Origin: Bryobacterales bacterium
Lineage (GTDB): Bacteria > Acidobacteriota > Terriglobia > Bryobacterales > Bryobacteraceae
Assembly (NCBI GenBank): GCA_003132865.1
Contig: PKYZ01000768.1
Coordinates: 1 to 5,822 of the forward strand
Direction: 5' to 3'
Length of the DNA: 5,822 nucleotides
Under the pieces are notes generated by a model. That model was given only the letters and a program-made list of their open reading frames with translations. It was not told the origin of the DNA and searched no databases. Shown here piece after piece: positions 1 through 5,264 of this stretch; within the stretch, counting starts at the first letter, position 1, and each line of letters opens with the position of its first letter. A program made the position numbers and the translations under genes.

Positions 1-478
1 TTGCGAAGCCTTGCGGGCCGCCGGCCGTCTCCTGCGGTGTGTAACCGCTTGCTTGCGGCCGGGGGGTCCAATCCTCACAAGCGGGGTTGTGGTCCGTATT
101 CGCACCACCCGCGCGACGTTGTCCTACGGTGGTTATCCTTGATGGCGACTTCAGTGACGGCGAATTCAGACTCCAGCGGATACCCAACTTCAGCCGTATG
201 TGGCCGGCTGCGCTTACCCGGTCGGCAATGCCATCGCTCACAAGCCTTGCAGCCACTTCCGGCGCTATGCGTCTCTGGTGCTCGCCATCGTAGTCGCGCA
301 GCCACACCTCCGGTGCTTGGGCGGCGGGTCCCTCCGCCGAGGTTGAGAGCAGCCTTACGGCCGGCGGCGGACTCACGAACGCCGCCAGGCCCGAAGTGTC
401 CACACAGACACGGTCAGTATGTCCGCCACTTTTGTTTCGGTTAGCAACTCGGTTGATCTTTTCTGGTATGTGCTGCAT
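1..478 (-). CDS. Unrecognised protein, 5' part only; runs off the left edge of the window
   Basis: The minus strand is open from ATG 478-476 to base 1 (159 codons) with no stop, so the C-terminus lies outside the window. The start is supported by AGGA eight bases upstream. The N-terminus reads MQHIPEKINRVANRNK, then a Pro/Ala-rich linker (about residues 35-56). The best-ordered stretch is about residues 57-105: VWLRDYDGEHQRRIAPEVAA, then a helix ending in GIADRVS, then HIRLKLGIRW, which looks like a small helix-strand unit. The tail from residue 106 is rich in Ser, Thr, Gly and Pro and looks disordered. I see no signal peptide or membrane segment and do not recognise the family. It is the last visible gene of the minus-strand series, 90 bp beyond the TAG at 569. 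That gap carries a tandem repeat, so it may have its own promoter. Coding status is inferred from the long open frame, the Shine-Dalgarno sequence and the amino-acid make-up; the overlapping plus-strand frames are Arg/Pro/Ser-rich and look like shadows. Confidence 0.6.
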   Translation of the reverse strand, partial: MQHIPEKINRVANRNKSGGHTDRVCVDTSGLAAFVSPPPAVRLLSTSAEGPAAQAPEVWLRDYDGEHQRRIAPEVAARLVSDGIADRVSAAGHIRLKLGIRWSLNSPSLKSPSRITTVGQRRAGGANTDHNPACEDWTPRPQASGYTPQETAGGPQGFA

Positions 479-522
479 CTGTTCGTTCCTACATGTATGG
501 TGTGCAATACACAGAAAGGGTT

Positions 523-542
523 GCTTTACATAGCTTTACATA
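523..542. repeat. Perfect tandem repeat, 2 x 10 bp, in an AT-rich intergenic gap
   Basis: GCTTTACATA occurs at 523-532 and again at 533-542, in the 90-bp gap between the stop at 569 and the start at 478 (both minus strand). A 10-bp period puts both copies on one face of the helix, as in an operator or activator site. Close by are TGTG/CACA arms (501-504 and 510-513) and an imperfect hairpin, TAAA..CCC / GGG.TTTA, at 541-568 that could slow or end transcription of the upstream gene. No clear -35/-10 pair can be assigned. The regulatory role is inference. Confidence 0.5.
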
Positions 543-568
543 AACTACCCGAAAAAGGGAGGGTTTTA

Positions 569-1304
569 CTAAACAGAGAAACGGTGGCGGGGGAGTTTCG
601 TTCTAAGGTCAAGCACCTGCATCGCGTCCTGAAGCCAATTGTACATGGCCTCCTTCGCAACGTGAGTGGATTTAAGGCGTTTCACCAAGTCCGCACGGCT
701 CACGCTGCAGAGGAGATACGAAGCAGCGCATTCGATCTTCAAATCGAGGCCTTTGGGAATGGTGATTCGGCTACTCGCGCCGAATTCCGGGGCGTGCCTG
801 AAAAAGTCATCGAGTGCGTCATCGAGTCTTGCATGCATGCGCCGGCGAAAGGCAGTCTCATCATCTTCTCCGGGGGTTCCAACACGCAGAGGCGTCGCCA
901 CCGAAAATGATGCCGTGCTGGAGCTGTGCGAGGGGCGTGCCAGTGAGATGGCACGAGAACAAGTCCGCAGCGGTGTGGCCGTCGTCGGGTGACGGATACC
1001 ACATGGTCAGAACGCCGGATTCGGACACGGCCGGTGCCGGGTAGCGTATTCCTTCTCGCCACGCGTCGAGCACGTCTTGCGCCCACGCCTCGACCCATGT
1101 CCCAGCGACGTTGAAGGATTTTGCCCAGGCATCCAAGGTCATTTCGCCACGCCATACGTCTGTAGCGAGGAGATGCAAGGCGCGGGAACCGTGGCGCCGA
1201 GCGTATTCTATGAACCTGGCGCGCACGGCTTGCTTAAACCCAGGTGGCTCGAATGTGGGCTGTTTCTTGGGCCTTCCGGCCGGCCTTCCTGTTGGTCTTC
1301 CCAT
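569..1304 (-). pseudogene. Unrecognised protein with AT-hook-like GRP repeat and Trp-rich region, frame broken near 861-901
   Basis: The first part starts at ATG 1304-1302, with AAGGGA seven bases upstream, and runs 147 codons to a stop at 861. The second part is open from GTG 901 to the TAG at 569 (110 codons) in another frame. That GTG has no Shine-Dalgarno sequence, and neither does the next ATG (838). The parts overlap by 41 bases, and a +1 shift there gives one protein of about 245 aa, which I prefer to two genes. Residues 2-14 carry GRP three times with a four-residue period followed by KK, resembling an AT-hook and so possibly binding DNA. Trp recurs at 51, 60, 70, 74, 82 and 102. The second part holds an acidic/basic helix (about 17-35 of that part, RRRMHARLDDALDDFF) and a mainly helical C-terminus. 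The family is not recognised. The gene begins 12 nt after the TGA of the 1317-1730 gene, so the two are probably cotranscribed. Alternatives are two overlapping genes or a sequencing error. Confidence 0.55.
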
Positions 1305-1316
1305 CGCCAATTCCCT

Positions 1317-1730
1317 TCAATGGTCCTTGCCGTGGCCTCCCCGGGTCATGTCGTCTCCATAGACCTGCCGCTCGTACTCTTTTCTGCCCAGAAAGAACGC
1401 TGCTATTGCTTTACTGTCAGCGAACAAACGCGTCGGCGATGCGCTCTCCAGGCCCATCGCCCAGCCGAGCGTGTACTCAATAGCCCAAGCAACATAGGCC
1501 TCAATTTTCTCGTCGGCGTCGAGCAACACCGCGTTAGACCTGGCCCGTTCCTTCCGAATTGCAGCGACAGTCCTGAGTTTCGCCTGAGCAGCGAACTCGC
1601 GTGCAATCTCTCTCTCCACCGCCCTCATCTCTGGGCTACTAATCACAGCCATATATCTGGACCGTAACGACACGATGTGCCATTTCCCCTTTTCGCCGCT
1701 CTGTTTTTGGGGGGCGGCGGGTTCGGACAT
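1317..1730 (-). CDS. Unrecognised 137-aa helical protein
   Basis: ATG 1730-1728 is preceded by GGAGG only three bases away (or GAGGCGG directly), a strong though tightly spaced ribosome binding site. The protein opens with a short polar stretch (about residues 1-16). Residues 33-63 are a highly charged amphipathic helix (EMRAVEREIAREFAAQAKLR), and residues 66-94 are a helical, more hydrophobic segment containing DADEKIEAYVAWAIEYTLGW. The C-terminus is charged and Gly/His-ending. The hydrophobic part is broken by Glu and Asp, so I read it as a packed helix and not a membrane span. No catalytic motif is visible and I do not recognise the family. It sits between the helix-turn-helix gene upstream and the GRP-repeat gene 12 nt downstream, as expected of a middle gene in an operon. 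Confidence is for its being a real gene. Confidence 0.6.
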   Translation of the reverse strand: MSEPAAPQKQSGEKGKWHIVSLRSRYMAVISSPEMRAVEREIAREFAAQAKLRTVAAIRKERARSNAVLLDADEKIEAYVAWAIEYTLGWAMGLESASPTRLFADSKAIAAFFLGRKEYERQVYGDDMTRGGHGKDH

Positions 1731-1826
1731 CCGCCTCCATTATGCCCAAACAAACATTCACCGTGCAATACTTTCTGGGCCGTGAAGTCGTACGGCCTGA
1801 ATGGCGCCCGCTTGGCCCAGATTCGT

Positions 1827-1883
1827 TCAGAGAGCCGCGTGGAGACCTTCTGCTAATCCCGCACAATCGGGCAGCCTGCTCAT
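1827..1883 (-). CDS. Possible 18-aa ORF overlapping the preceding stop (ATGA)
   Basis: The ATG at 1883-1881 overlaps the TGA of the 1880-2473 gene in an ATGA arrangement, which often marks translational coupling. The frame stops after 18 codons (MSRLPDCAGLAEGLHAAL). Past that TGA the same frame stays open and reads fairly protein-like (RIWAKRAPFRPYDFTAQKVL) up to about 1735. It may be the start of a gene that acquired a stop, or simply the non-coding 150-bp gap between the two flanking genes. There is no other support. Confidence 0.2.
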   Translation of the reverse strand: MSRLPDCAGLAEGLHAAL

Positions 1884-2473
1884 CTCGCTACCCCGGGGCT
1901 TGTTTCATCATCGTTGCAAGCAGTATAGAGAGGGATTCCTTCTGCCAGCGTCGATTGAGCGTTGTCAATTGCGAGCCGCCTTGCTTCGGTGGCCGCCCTC
2001 GTGCGTTCCCATTCTATCCCGAGCGTCTTTAGATCGCGCCATAGCGTGACGTGACTGACCTCGAATCCCCTAGCCGACAGGAGTGCCGACAATTCGCGCA
2101 CGTCTGGGATAGCGTCAAGGCCTGCAAGCAGTTCCCGGACGGCCGCCCGCCGCTTCAGGATGGCTTGTCGCTGTACCTGCCGGCGCATTGGAACCACAGC
2201 CGCCCAATCATCGGCCACGCGGTTGCCCGTAGCCGGCGGGAATGCCTCAAGGATTTCGGCCTCCACCGCGGTGATGCGAAGCCAATCAGCGATGGTCTGA
2301 TCCCGCATACGGCGCATCTGCTTGGAAAACTTGACAGCGTCTCTGACTGCCGCCCTCGGCAGCGCCGGACGGCATTCCCCCGCCATCGCGGCAACGAACC
2401 CGTACACATCCGATCCGCCGATTGCGTTGCACCGTAACAGCCAGGCGACTCCGTTTGATCTCATGGACTTCAT
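1880..2473 (-). CDS. Putative DNA-binding protein with two helix-turn-helix-like segments
   Basis: The frame gives 197 aa from ATG 2473-2471. No Shine-Dalgarno sequence precedes that ATG, and the first 30 residues look weakly coding, so the true start could be GTG 2407 or ATG 2386 (residue 30). Residues 57-80 (RDQTIADWLRITAVEAEIL, then Phe-Pro-Pro) have the shape of a sigma- or Xre-like helix-turn-helix in which a helix reading T-I-A-D-W-L leads to I-T-x-x-E-A. Residues 105-155 form a second, winged-helix-like unit: RRAAVRELLAG, VRELSALLSARG, then a recognition helix VSHVTLWRDLKTLGI much like the ArgR/DeoR type. A basic helix follows (156-172), then a tail of no clear structure. It is the promoter-proximal gene of the minus-strand series, so control of that operon or of element replication is a reasonable inference. 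No ligand or effector domain is visible. The family itself is not recognised. Confidence 0.65.
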   Translation of the reverse strand: MKSMRSNGVAWLLRCNAIGGSDVYGFVAAMAGECRPALPRAAVRDAVKFSKQMRRMRDQTIADWLRITAVEAEILEAFPPATGNRVADDWAAVVPMRRQVQRQAILKRRAAVRELLAGLDAIPDVRELSALLSARGFEVSHVTLWRDLKTLGIEWERTRAATEARRLAIDNAQSTLAEGIPLYTACNDDETSPGVAR

Positions 2474-2484
2474 TTAGAGCACCG

Positions 2485-2661
2485 TTCGGTAAGACCGCGA
2501 ACCTCATCTCGGCCCAAATCCGTGACGCCGGGGCGCCACAGATGCCCTCGTCTATAGCGGCGGCCCTGGAGATTCCAAGAGAGCGCGCCAAGAAGGCCGT
2601 GCAGAGGATGGCCGGTGAGGGAAAGTTGGTGAGCACGCCCGGGGGCTACAAACTGGCCTGA
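2485..2661 (+). pseudogene. 3' remnant of a gene ending in a winged-helix domain
   Basis: From about 2485 the plus strand codes for a compact winged-helix unit ending at TGA 2659-2661: SAQIRDAGAPQMPSSIAAAL, EIPRERAKKAVQRM, AGEGKLVSTPGGYKLA. The order (helix with Gly-Ala-Pro, helix-turn-helix with I-A-A-A-L and a basic recognition helix, wing ending in G-x-Y-x-L) matches C-terminal winged helices of many plasmid and island replication or ATPase proteins. No usable start precedes it: the frame stays open leftward only through the antisense start of the 1880-2473 gene, and the first in-frame ATG (2542) lies inside the domain with no Shine-Dalgarno sequence. I read it as the surviving tail of a longer gene cut near 2475-2485. 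A short stand-alone wHTH protein is the less likely alternative. The parent family is an inference from domain shape. Confidence 0.5.
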
Positions 2662-3130
2662 TGGGTGGGGACATTTTCGTGTATCACTACTCCTTAGGGG
2701 CAGATTGAATGTTATGAACGGGTTGCGGACGGCTGACGCAAATCCCAACCGGGCCGCCCCGCCCGTTACCCTCAAACCGCGACTGCGGGGGGATTGCCCC
2801 AGTCCGATCCCCCGTCCGCTCGGGTCGTAGGAAGCTAATCACGCGAGCCATTCGGATGTCGGCGCCAGGGAAGGGGGCGCGCGGCCGGAGGAATATGTTC
2901 CTAGATCATGGCGCCCCCGAAGACTGGTGCGTAGGCTTGGGGCGCGGCGAGGCGGGTTGAGGACGATATCCGCAGATAACGTGGCCACCCAAGCCGCTCG
3001 AAACCGCACAGAATTGGTCGAAATCGGTCCCAAAACAGGCAAAACGCCCGCTGTATCCCAACCGAATCTCGCAGGTTGCGGGTGAGTAGTTGTAAGTCTA
3101 TGCGTATGATATTAAACTACTTACCTAATC
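2662..3130. other. Gene-poor stretch, possibly decayed coding sequence
   Basis: No ORF here has a good start, ribosome binding site and convincing protein. Two weak signals were seen. One plus-strand frame is open through about 2808-2957, stops at TGA 2958-2960, and continues 2961-3086 to TAG 3087-3089 with fairly natural composition (GRYPQITWPPKPLETAQNW, later LYPNRISQVAGE). This could be a gene remnant. The other signal is a 7-bp inverted repeat, GGGGGAT 2788-2794 / ATCCCCC 2807-2813, with a 12-base loop and no T-run, so it is not a typical terminator. Further right, AGTAGTT 3085-3091 pairs with AACTACT 3115-3121. Confidence 0.4.
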
Positions 3131-3190
3131 ATTACGGAATTACGGATTTCTAACCGAACTGGGTCATCTGGGCTCATCTGGGATCAACTG
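3131..3190. repeat. Short tandem repeats abutting the transposase fragment
   Basis: ATTACGGA occurs twice back to back (3131-3138, 3139-3146). Fifteen bases later come three 10-bp units: GGGTCATCTG (3161-3170), GGCTCATCTG (3171-3180) and GGATCAACTG (3181-3190). The first two differ at one base and the third at several. The array stops exactly where homology to the transposase appears to begin (about 3192) and lies in a locally AT-richer patch. It could be a rearrangement scar, part of the old IS end, or a binding site belonging to whatever was here before. Confidence 0.5.
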
Positions 3191-3191
3191 A

Positions 3192-3806
3192 GCATGGCGG
3201 AAGGGGAAGGCGGAAAAGGTTCGAGTGCATGATTTCGTGATTCCGGAACTGGGGCGCGCCGCGCCGTACGGGGTCTATGATCTGGCGCAGAACAGCGGAT
3301 GGGTCAGCGTAGGAGTGGACCACGATACGGCGTCATTCGCCGTGAAAACCATCCGTCGCTGGTGGTACGCGATGGGTCAGGAGACATACCCGCAAGCTGA
3401 AAAGCTACTGATCACCGCCGATGGCGGCGGCAGCAACGGGTCTCGTGTCCGGCTGTGGAAACTAGAGTTGCAGAAACTGGCCGACGAGACCGGACTGGCC
3501 ATCGCAGTGAGCCACTTTCCGCCTGGGACCAGCAAATGGAACAAGATTGAACACCGCCTGTTCTCCTTCATCAGCAAGAACTGGAGAGGGCAGCCCCTCA
3601 CCAGTCTGAAAGTGATCGTCAGTCTGATTGCCGGAACCACCACACGGAAAGGGCTGAGAGTCCATGCGGAAATTGATGACCGGCGATATCCGGCGGGGAT
3701 CAAAGTCCCGGATGCGGAGATGGCGCAAATTCACCTGCGGCGGGACGACTTCCACGGTGAGTGGAACTATGAAATCACGCCCCACACTGGTATTGTTATT
3801 TCTTAA
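3192..3806 (+). pseudogene. ISAzo13-family (DDE) transposase, C-terminal half only
   Basis: The frame is open from a stop at 3189-3191 to TAA 3804-3806. The recognisable sequence starts at AWRKGKAEKVRVHDF, corresponding to the mid-protein W-x-P-K-G-x-P-E-x-V-R-V-H-D-F region of the family. Numbering from GTG 3225, it carries PYGVYDLAQNSGWVSVGVDH (14-33), the second catalytic Asp in ITADGGGSNG (D66), HFPPGTSKWNKIEHRLFS with the catalytic Glu (E109), and the family C-terminus around FHGEWNYEI (176-184). Full proteins of this family have roughly 400 residues or more and an earlier Asp in an S-I-D-T-K-K-K-E motif. That motif and everything before it are missing, and upstream DNA has no trace of them in any frame, so the fragment cannot encode an active transposase. 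GTG 3225 is an internal Val codon, not a start. Truncation is at about 3190. The right IS end should lie shortly after the stop, but I could not define a terminal inverted repeat without its left partner. Confidence 0.92.
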
Positions 3807-3833
3807 CACTGCCTAAGTTTCGGCGAGTCAGGG

Positions 3834-3856
3834 CGGTCGGACGTATCAATCGACCG
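3834..3856. repeat. 6-bp inverted repeat downstream of the transposase fragment
   Basis: CGGTCG (3834-3839) and CGACCG (3851-3856) are perfect arms around an 11-base loop, 28 bases after the transposase stop. There is no following T-run. It could be part of the lost IS end or a weak terminator; chance is also possible at this size. A further hairpin, GATTG 3875-3879 / CAATC 3886-3890, lies nearby and overlaps the stop of the 3885-4037 ORF. Confidence 0.25.
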
Positions 3857-3884
3857 TACTGAACGGGGCCAATTGATTGTCTTT

Positions 3885-4037
3885 TCAATCGCTTGACCTG
3901 TGAATCCGGCTGTGAATTGCGGCCGGACTGCTGCTTGCATTCCGCCACCTTGTGGCCGATCCAATGGGATGCCCCGGCAGGAATCGCCTCGCCGCCTCTC
4001 TGACGACGCCCAGGGTTGCGGTTTGATCCGGTTTCAT
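3885..4037 (-). CDS. Small ORF (50 aa) with a strong ribosome binding site, probably truncated
   Basis: ATG 4037-4035 has an ideal Shine-Dalgarno sequence: GGAGG at 4049-4045 with a 7-base spacer. The N-terminus MKPDQTATLGVVREAARRFL looks like a genuine helical start. After about residue 25 the frame becomes Ser/Arg-rich (WRNASSSPAAIHSRIHRSSD) and less convincing. A neighbouring frame over the same DNA reads HKVAECKQQSGRNSQPDSQV and stays open to 3796, so a frameshift near residues 15-25 is possible and the intact protein may have been about 80 aa. The N-terminal helix loosely recalls small helix-turn-helix proteins of mobile elements, but I cannot name a family. It follows another tiny minus-strand ORF (4146-4078) by 40 bases. 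Confidence 0.35.
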   Translation of the reverse strand: MKPDQTATLGVVREAARRFLPGHPIGSATRWRNASSSPAAIHSRIHRSSD

Positions 4038-4042
4038 CGCCG

Positions 4043-4049
4043 CACCTCC
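4043..4049 (-). promoter_or_regulatory. Ribosome binding site GGAGGTG for the 3885-4037 ORF
   Basis: On the minus strand GGAGGTG ends six bases before the ATG at 4037 (core GGAGG with a 7-base spacer). It is the best Shine-Dalgarno match in the window and is the main reason to prefer ATG 4037 over the upstream in-frame start at 4109. Confidence 0.5.
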
Positions 4050-4077
4050 AAAAACAGCCCACCAGCCGCGGCCAGGA

Positions 4078-4146
4078 TTAGCCCGGGCGAGACTTGTGCT
4101 CACAATCACGTGGTAAACGAGTTTGCTGTGTGTTCTTCGATTTCAT
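4078..4146 (-). CDS. Very small ORF (22 aa) with ribosome binding site
   Basis: ATG 4146-4144 is preceded by GGAG (4155-4152) with a 5-base spacer. It encodes a 22-residue basic peptide (MKSKNTQQTRLPRDCEHKSR, then Pro-Gly) ending in TAA. The composition is natural (Lys, Asn, Gln, Thr) and unlike the Arg/Ser/Pro shadows around it. It could be a leader peptide for the 4037-3885 ORF, the remaining head of a longer broken gene, or chance. No homolog is recognised. Confidence 0.3.
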   Translation of the reverse strand: MKSKNTQQTRLPRDCEHKSRPG

Positions 4147-4448
4147 CGTCACTCCAAAAGAAAAAGACAATCCCGACAAAGTGAGATGGCCCTTTTTTGA
4201 AAACCGGCGGCCAGGATTTGTTACGGGGCCTTGTCTTGGGCACTGGGCACTGGGCACTGAGGCTAAAGCCTGCTCGCCGCTCGCCGCTCACCGCTCGCAC
4301 GGGCCGCTCGATGGTTCCTGGAAACCAGCGCGCCGGTCTTCATGACTATAGTGGCTTGTAAAAATTGTTTTTGAAACTTTCGGAGGTTGAATCCAAGAAA
4401 AACGGGCTTACCAATGAGTAGCTGTGACTTGCGGGACGTCTGCGGAAA
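4147..4448. other. Intergenic spacer with no supported gene
   Basis: The 300 bases between the small minus-strand ORFs and the stop of the CxxC/CxC gene hold no credible coding frame. The left and right thirds are AT-rich (poly-A/T runs around 4156-4200 and 4360-4380), and the centre holds GC-rich heptamer repeats. AGGCTAAAGCCT (about 4259-4270) is a 5-bp inverted repeat; I recall similar motifs as scattered intergenic repeats in Acidobacteria and Planctomycetes, which would need a genome-wide count. No U-run terminator for the 4449-5176 gene is visible. Confidence 0.5.
4238..4299. repeat. Two adjacent heptamer tandem arrays
   Basis: GGGCACT is repeated three times (4238-4244, 4245-4251, 4252-4258) without error. 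Thirteen bases later come four 7-bp units: GCTCGCC (4272-4278), GCTCGCC (4279-4285), GCTCACC (4286-4292) and GCTCGCA (4293-4299). Both arrays share the 7-bp period but not the sequence. Heptamer arrays of this kind are known as slipped-strand intergenic repeats (for example STRR in cyanobacteria). They are probably variable in copy number between strains; function is unknown. Confidence 0.75.
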
Positions 4449-5176
4449 TTAGGAGAAAGTTCCTGGAGCGAGTTGGCCTCGCTGCTTTGCTATCTCAAGC
4501 CGGTATTCGATGGCCTTGATGATGAGAGGCCGGTCCAGGCAGTCCGCCCACCGCCTGCAATTCCGGTCTTTCTTGCGCCACGTCTTCGGGCAGGGGATCT
4601 GCGCGTCATCCAGGAGTTCGCAGATGTCGTCAACCTTCGAGCGCCAGTCGTTGTCAGGTGCCCCGCGCGCCACAATTTCAGCCACACGCATGGCGCCGGC
4701 GTGGTCTGGCTTCGGCCCGCGCTTTCGGCCTCGATCTTTGGATTTCGAAGGTGCTGCCGCACTCCCGTCCCGCTCAACACTGGCCGCTGTCGGTTCGGCT
4801 GGCCGCGCGGGTCATCCAAGGAACGGTCGCGTGCCCGTAGAGCCTGTCCGCGCGCACAGGTACACCGCGTCCACAATCCGTCCGGACCTCCGATAAACGG
4901 CTCGCCCTTACACCGATTGCAACCGGGCGGAAGTGGATCTTGCTTGCGTGTGGCCTGCGCAATGATAGCTATCTCGGCTGTCAGGTTCTGGCATTCAAGT
5001 ACGTCGTCAAGTAGCCGGGTCACTACCAGCCGCGCGTGCTCCGCGTCCTGGCAGTTGCGCATCAGGCACTCGGTCACCTCGTTGCGGCCTTCGTCGGTTT
5101 GCGGTGCCAGCGCTGGACACGCATCTATGCGGGCCGCCTGGCGTTTTGCATCGTGACGCGCCAAACGTTTTTCCAT
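4449..5176 (-). pseudogene. CxxC...CxC (possible zinc-ribbon) protein, frame broken near 4812
   Basis: ATG 5176 has AGAGGA upstream with GAGGA-ATGCCC-ATG spacing, which favours it over ATG 5182. The first frame gives MEKRLARHDAKRQAARIDAC, a helical core around residues 33-78 (VTECLMRNCQDAEHARLVV, then LTAEIAIIAQATRK), and a Cys motif: C86-x2-C89, Gly/Pro/Trp, then C105-x-C107 followed by ARGQ. It then decays. A second frame, open from a TGA at 4814-4812 down to TAA 4451-4449, carries RGRKRGPKPDHAGAMRVAEI, DDWRSKVDD-like DNDWRSKVDDICELLDDAQI, and LDRPLIIKAIEYRLEIAKQR. That frame has no start codon before Met 4691, though its protein-like sequence begins earlier. A -1 shift (one lost base) near 4812 would join both into about 242 aa. 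No slippery heptamer is visible, so mutation or sequencing error is likelier than programmed shifting. The Cys set suggests a zinc ribbon. The protein resembles unnamed genes of acidobacterial-type islands; a replication role (helicase loader-like) is only a guess. Confidence 0.6.
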
Positions 5177-5264
5177 GGGCATTCCTCTGGCTAACCGTGC
5201 CGTTGTTGCGCTTCCAAGCCAGCAGCAGCGTCCCCTGGGTGCCGTTGCCACCTTCGCCCGGTCC

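Noticed and set aside
1..910. Plus-strand frames 1-444 and 419-910
   Set aside because: Both lack a ribosome binding site and are antisense to better minus-strand frames; 1-444 is Arg/Pro/Ser-rich in the manner of a GC-rich shadow.
1077..1667. Plus-strand 196-codon frame
   Set aside because: It is antisense to the 1317-1730 gene and the GRP-repeat gene, which have operon spacing and Shine-Dalgarno sequences. Its protein has no recognisable order.
2787..2814. G/C-rich inverted repeat as a rho-independent terminator
   Set aside because: The 12-base loop is long, no T-run follows on either strand, and no gene with a clear need for it ends there.
2839..3042. Minus-strand 67-codon frame
   Set aside because: Ser/Arg/Pro-rich, no ribosome binding site and no recognisable domain; treated as chance in a gene-poor stretch.
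3131..3190. Repeat cluster as a CRISPR array
   Set aside because: The units are 8-10 bp and directly abutting with no spacers, and no cas gene is present.
4383..4392. GGTTGAATCC as a tRNA T-arm
   Set aside because: It is one base short of the T-loop pattern, and no acceptor, D or anticodon stem can be drawn around it.
4473..5156. Plus-strand 227-codon frame
   Set aside because: It is antisense to the CxxC/CxC gene and rich in Arg, Ser and Cys. Its length comes from GC-rich antisense bias.
5175..5264. ATG 5175 as the start of the CNB protein
   Set aside because: It overlaps the start codon of the divergent gene at 5176, has no Shine-Dalgarno sequence, and adds 30 residues outside the CNB domain.
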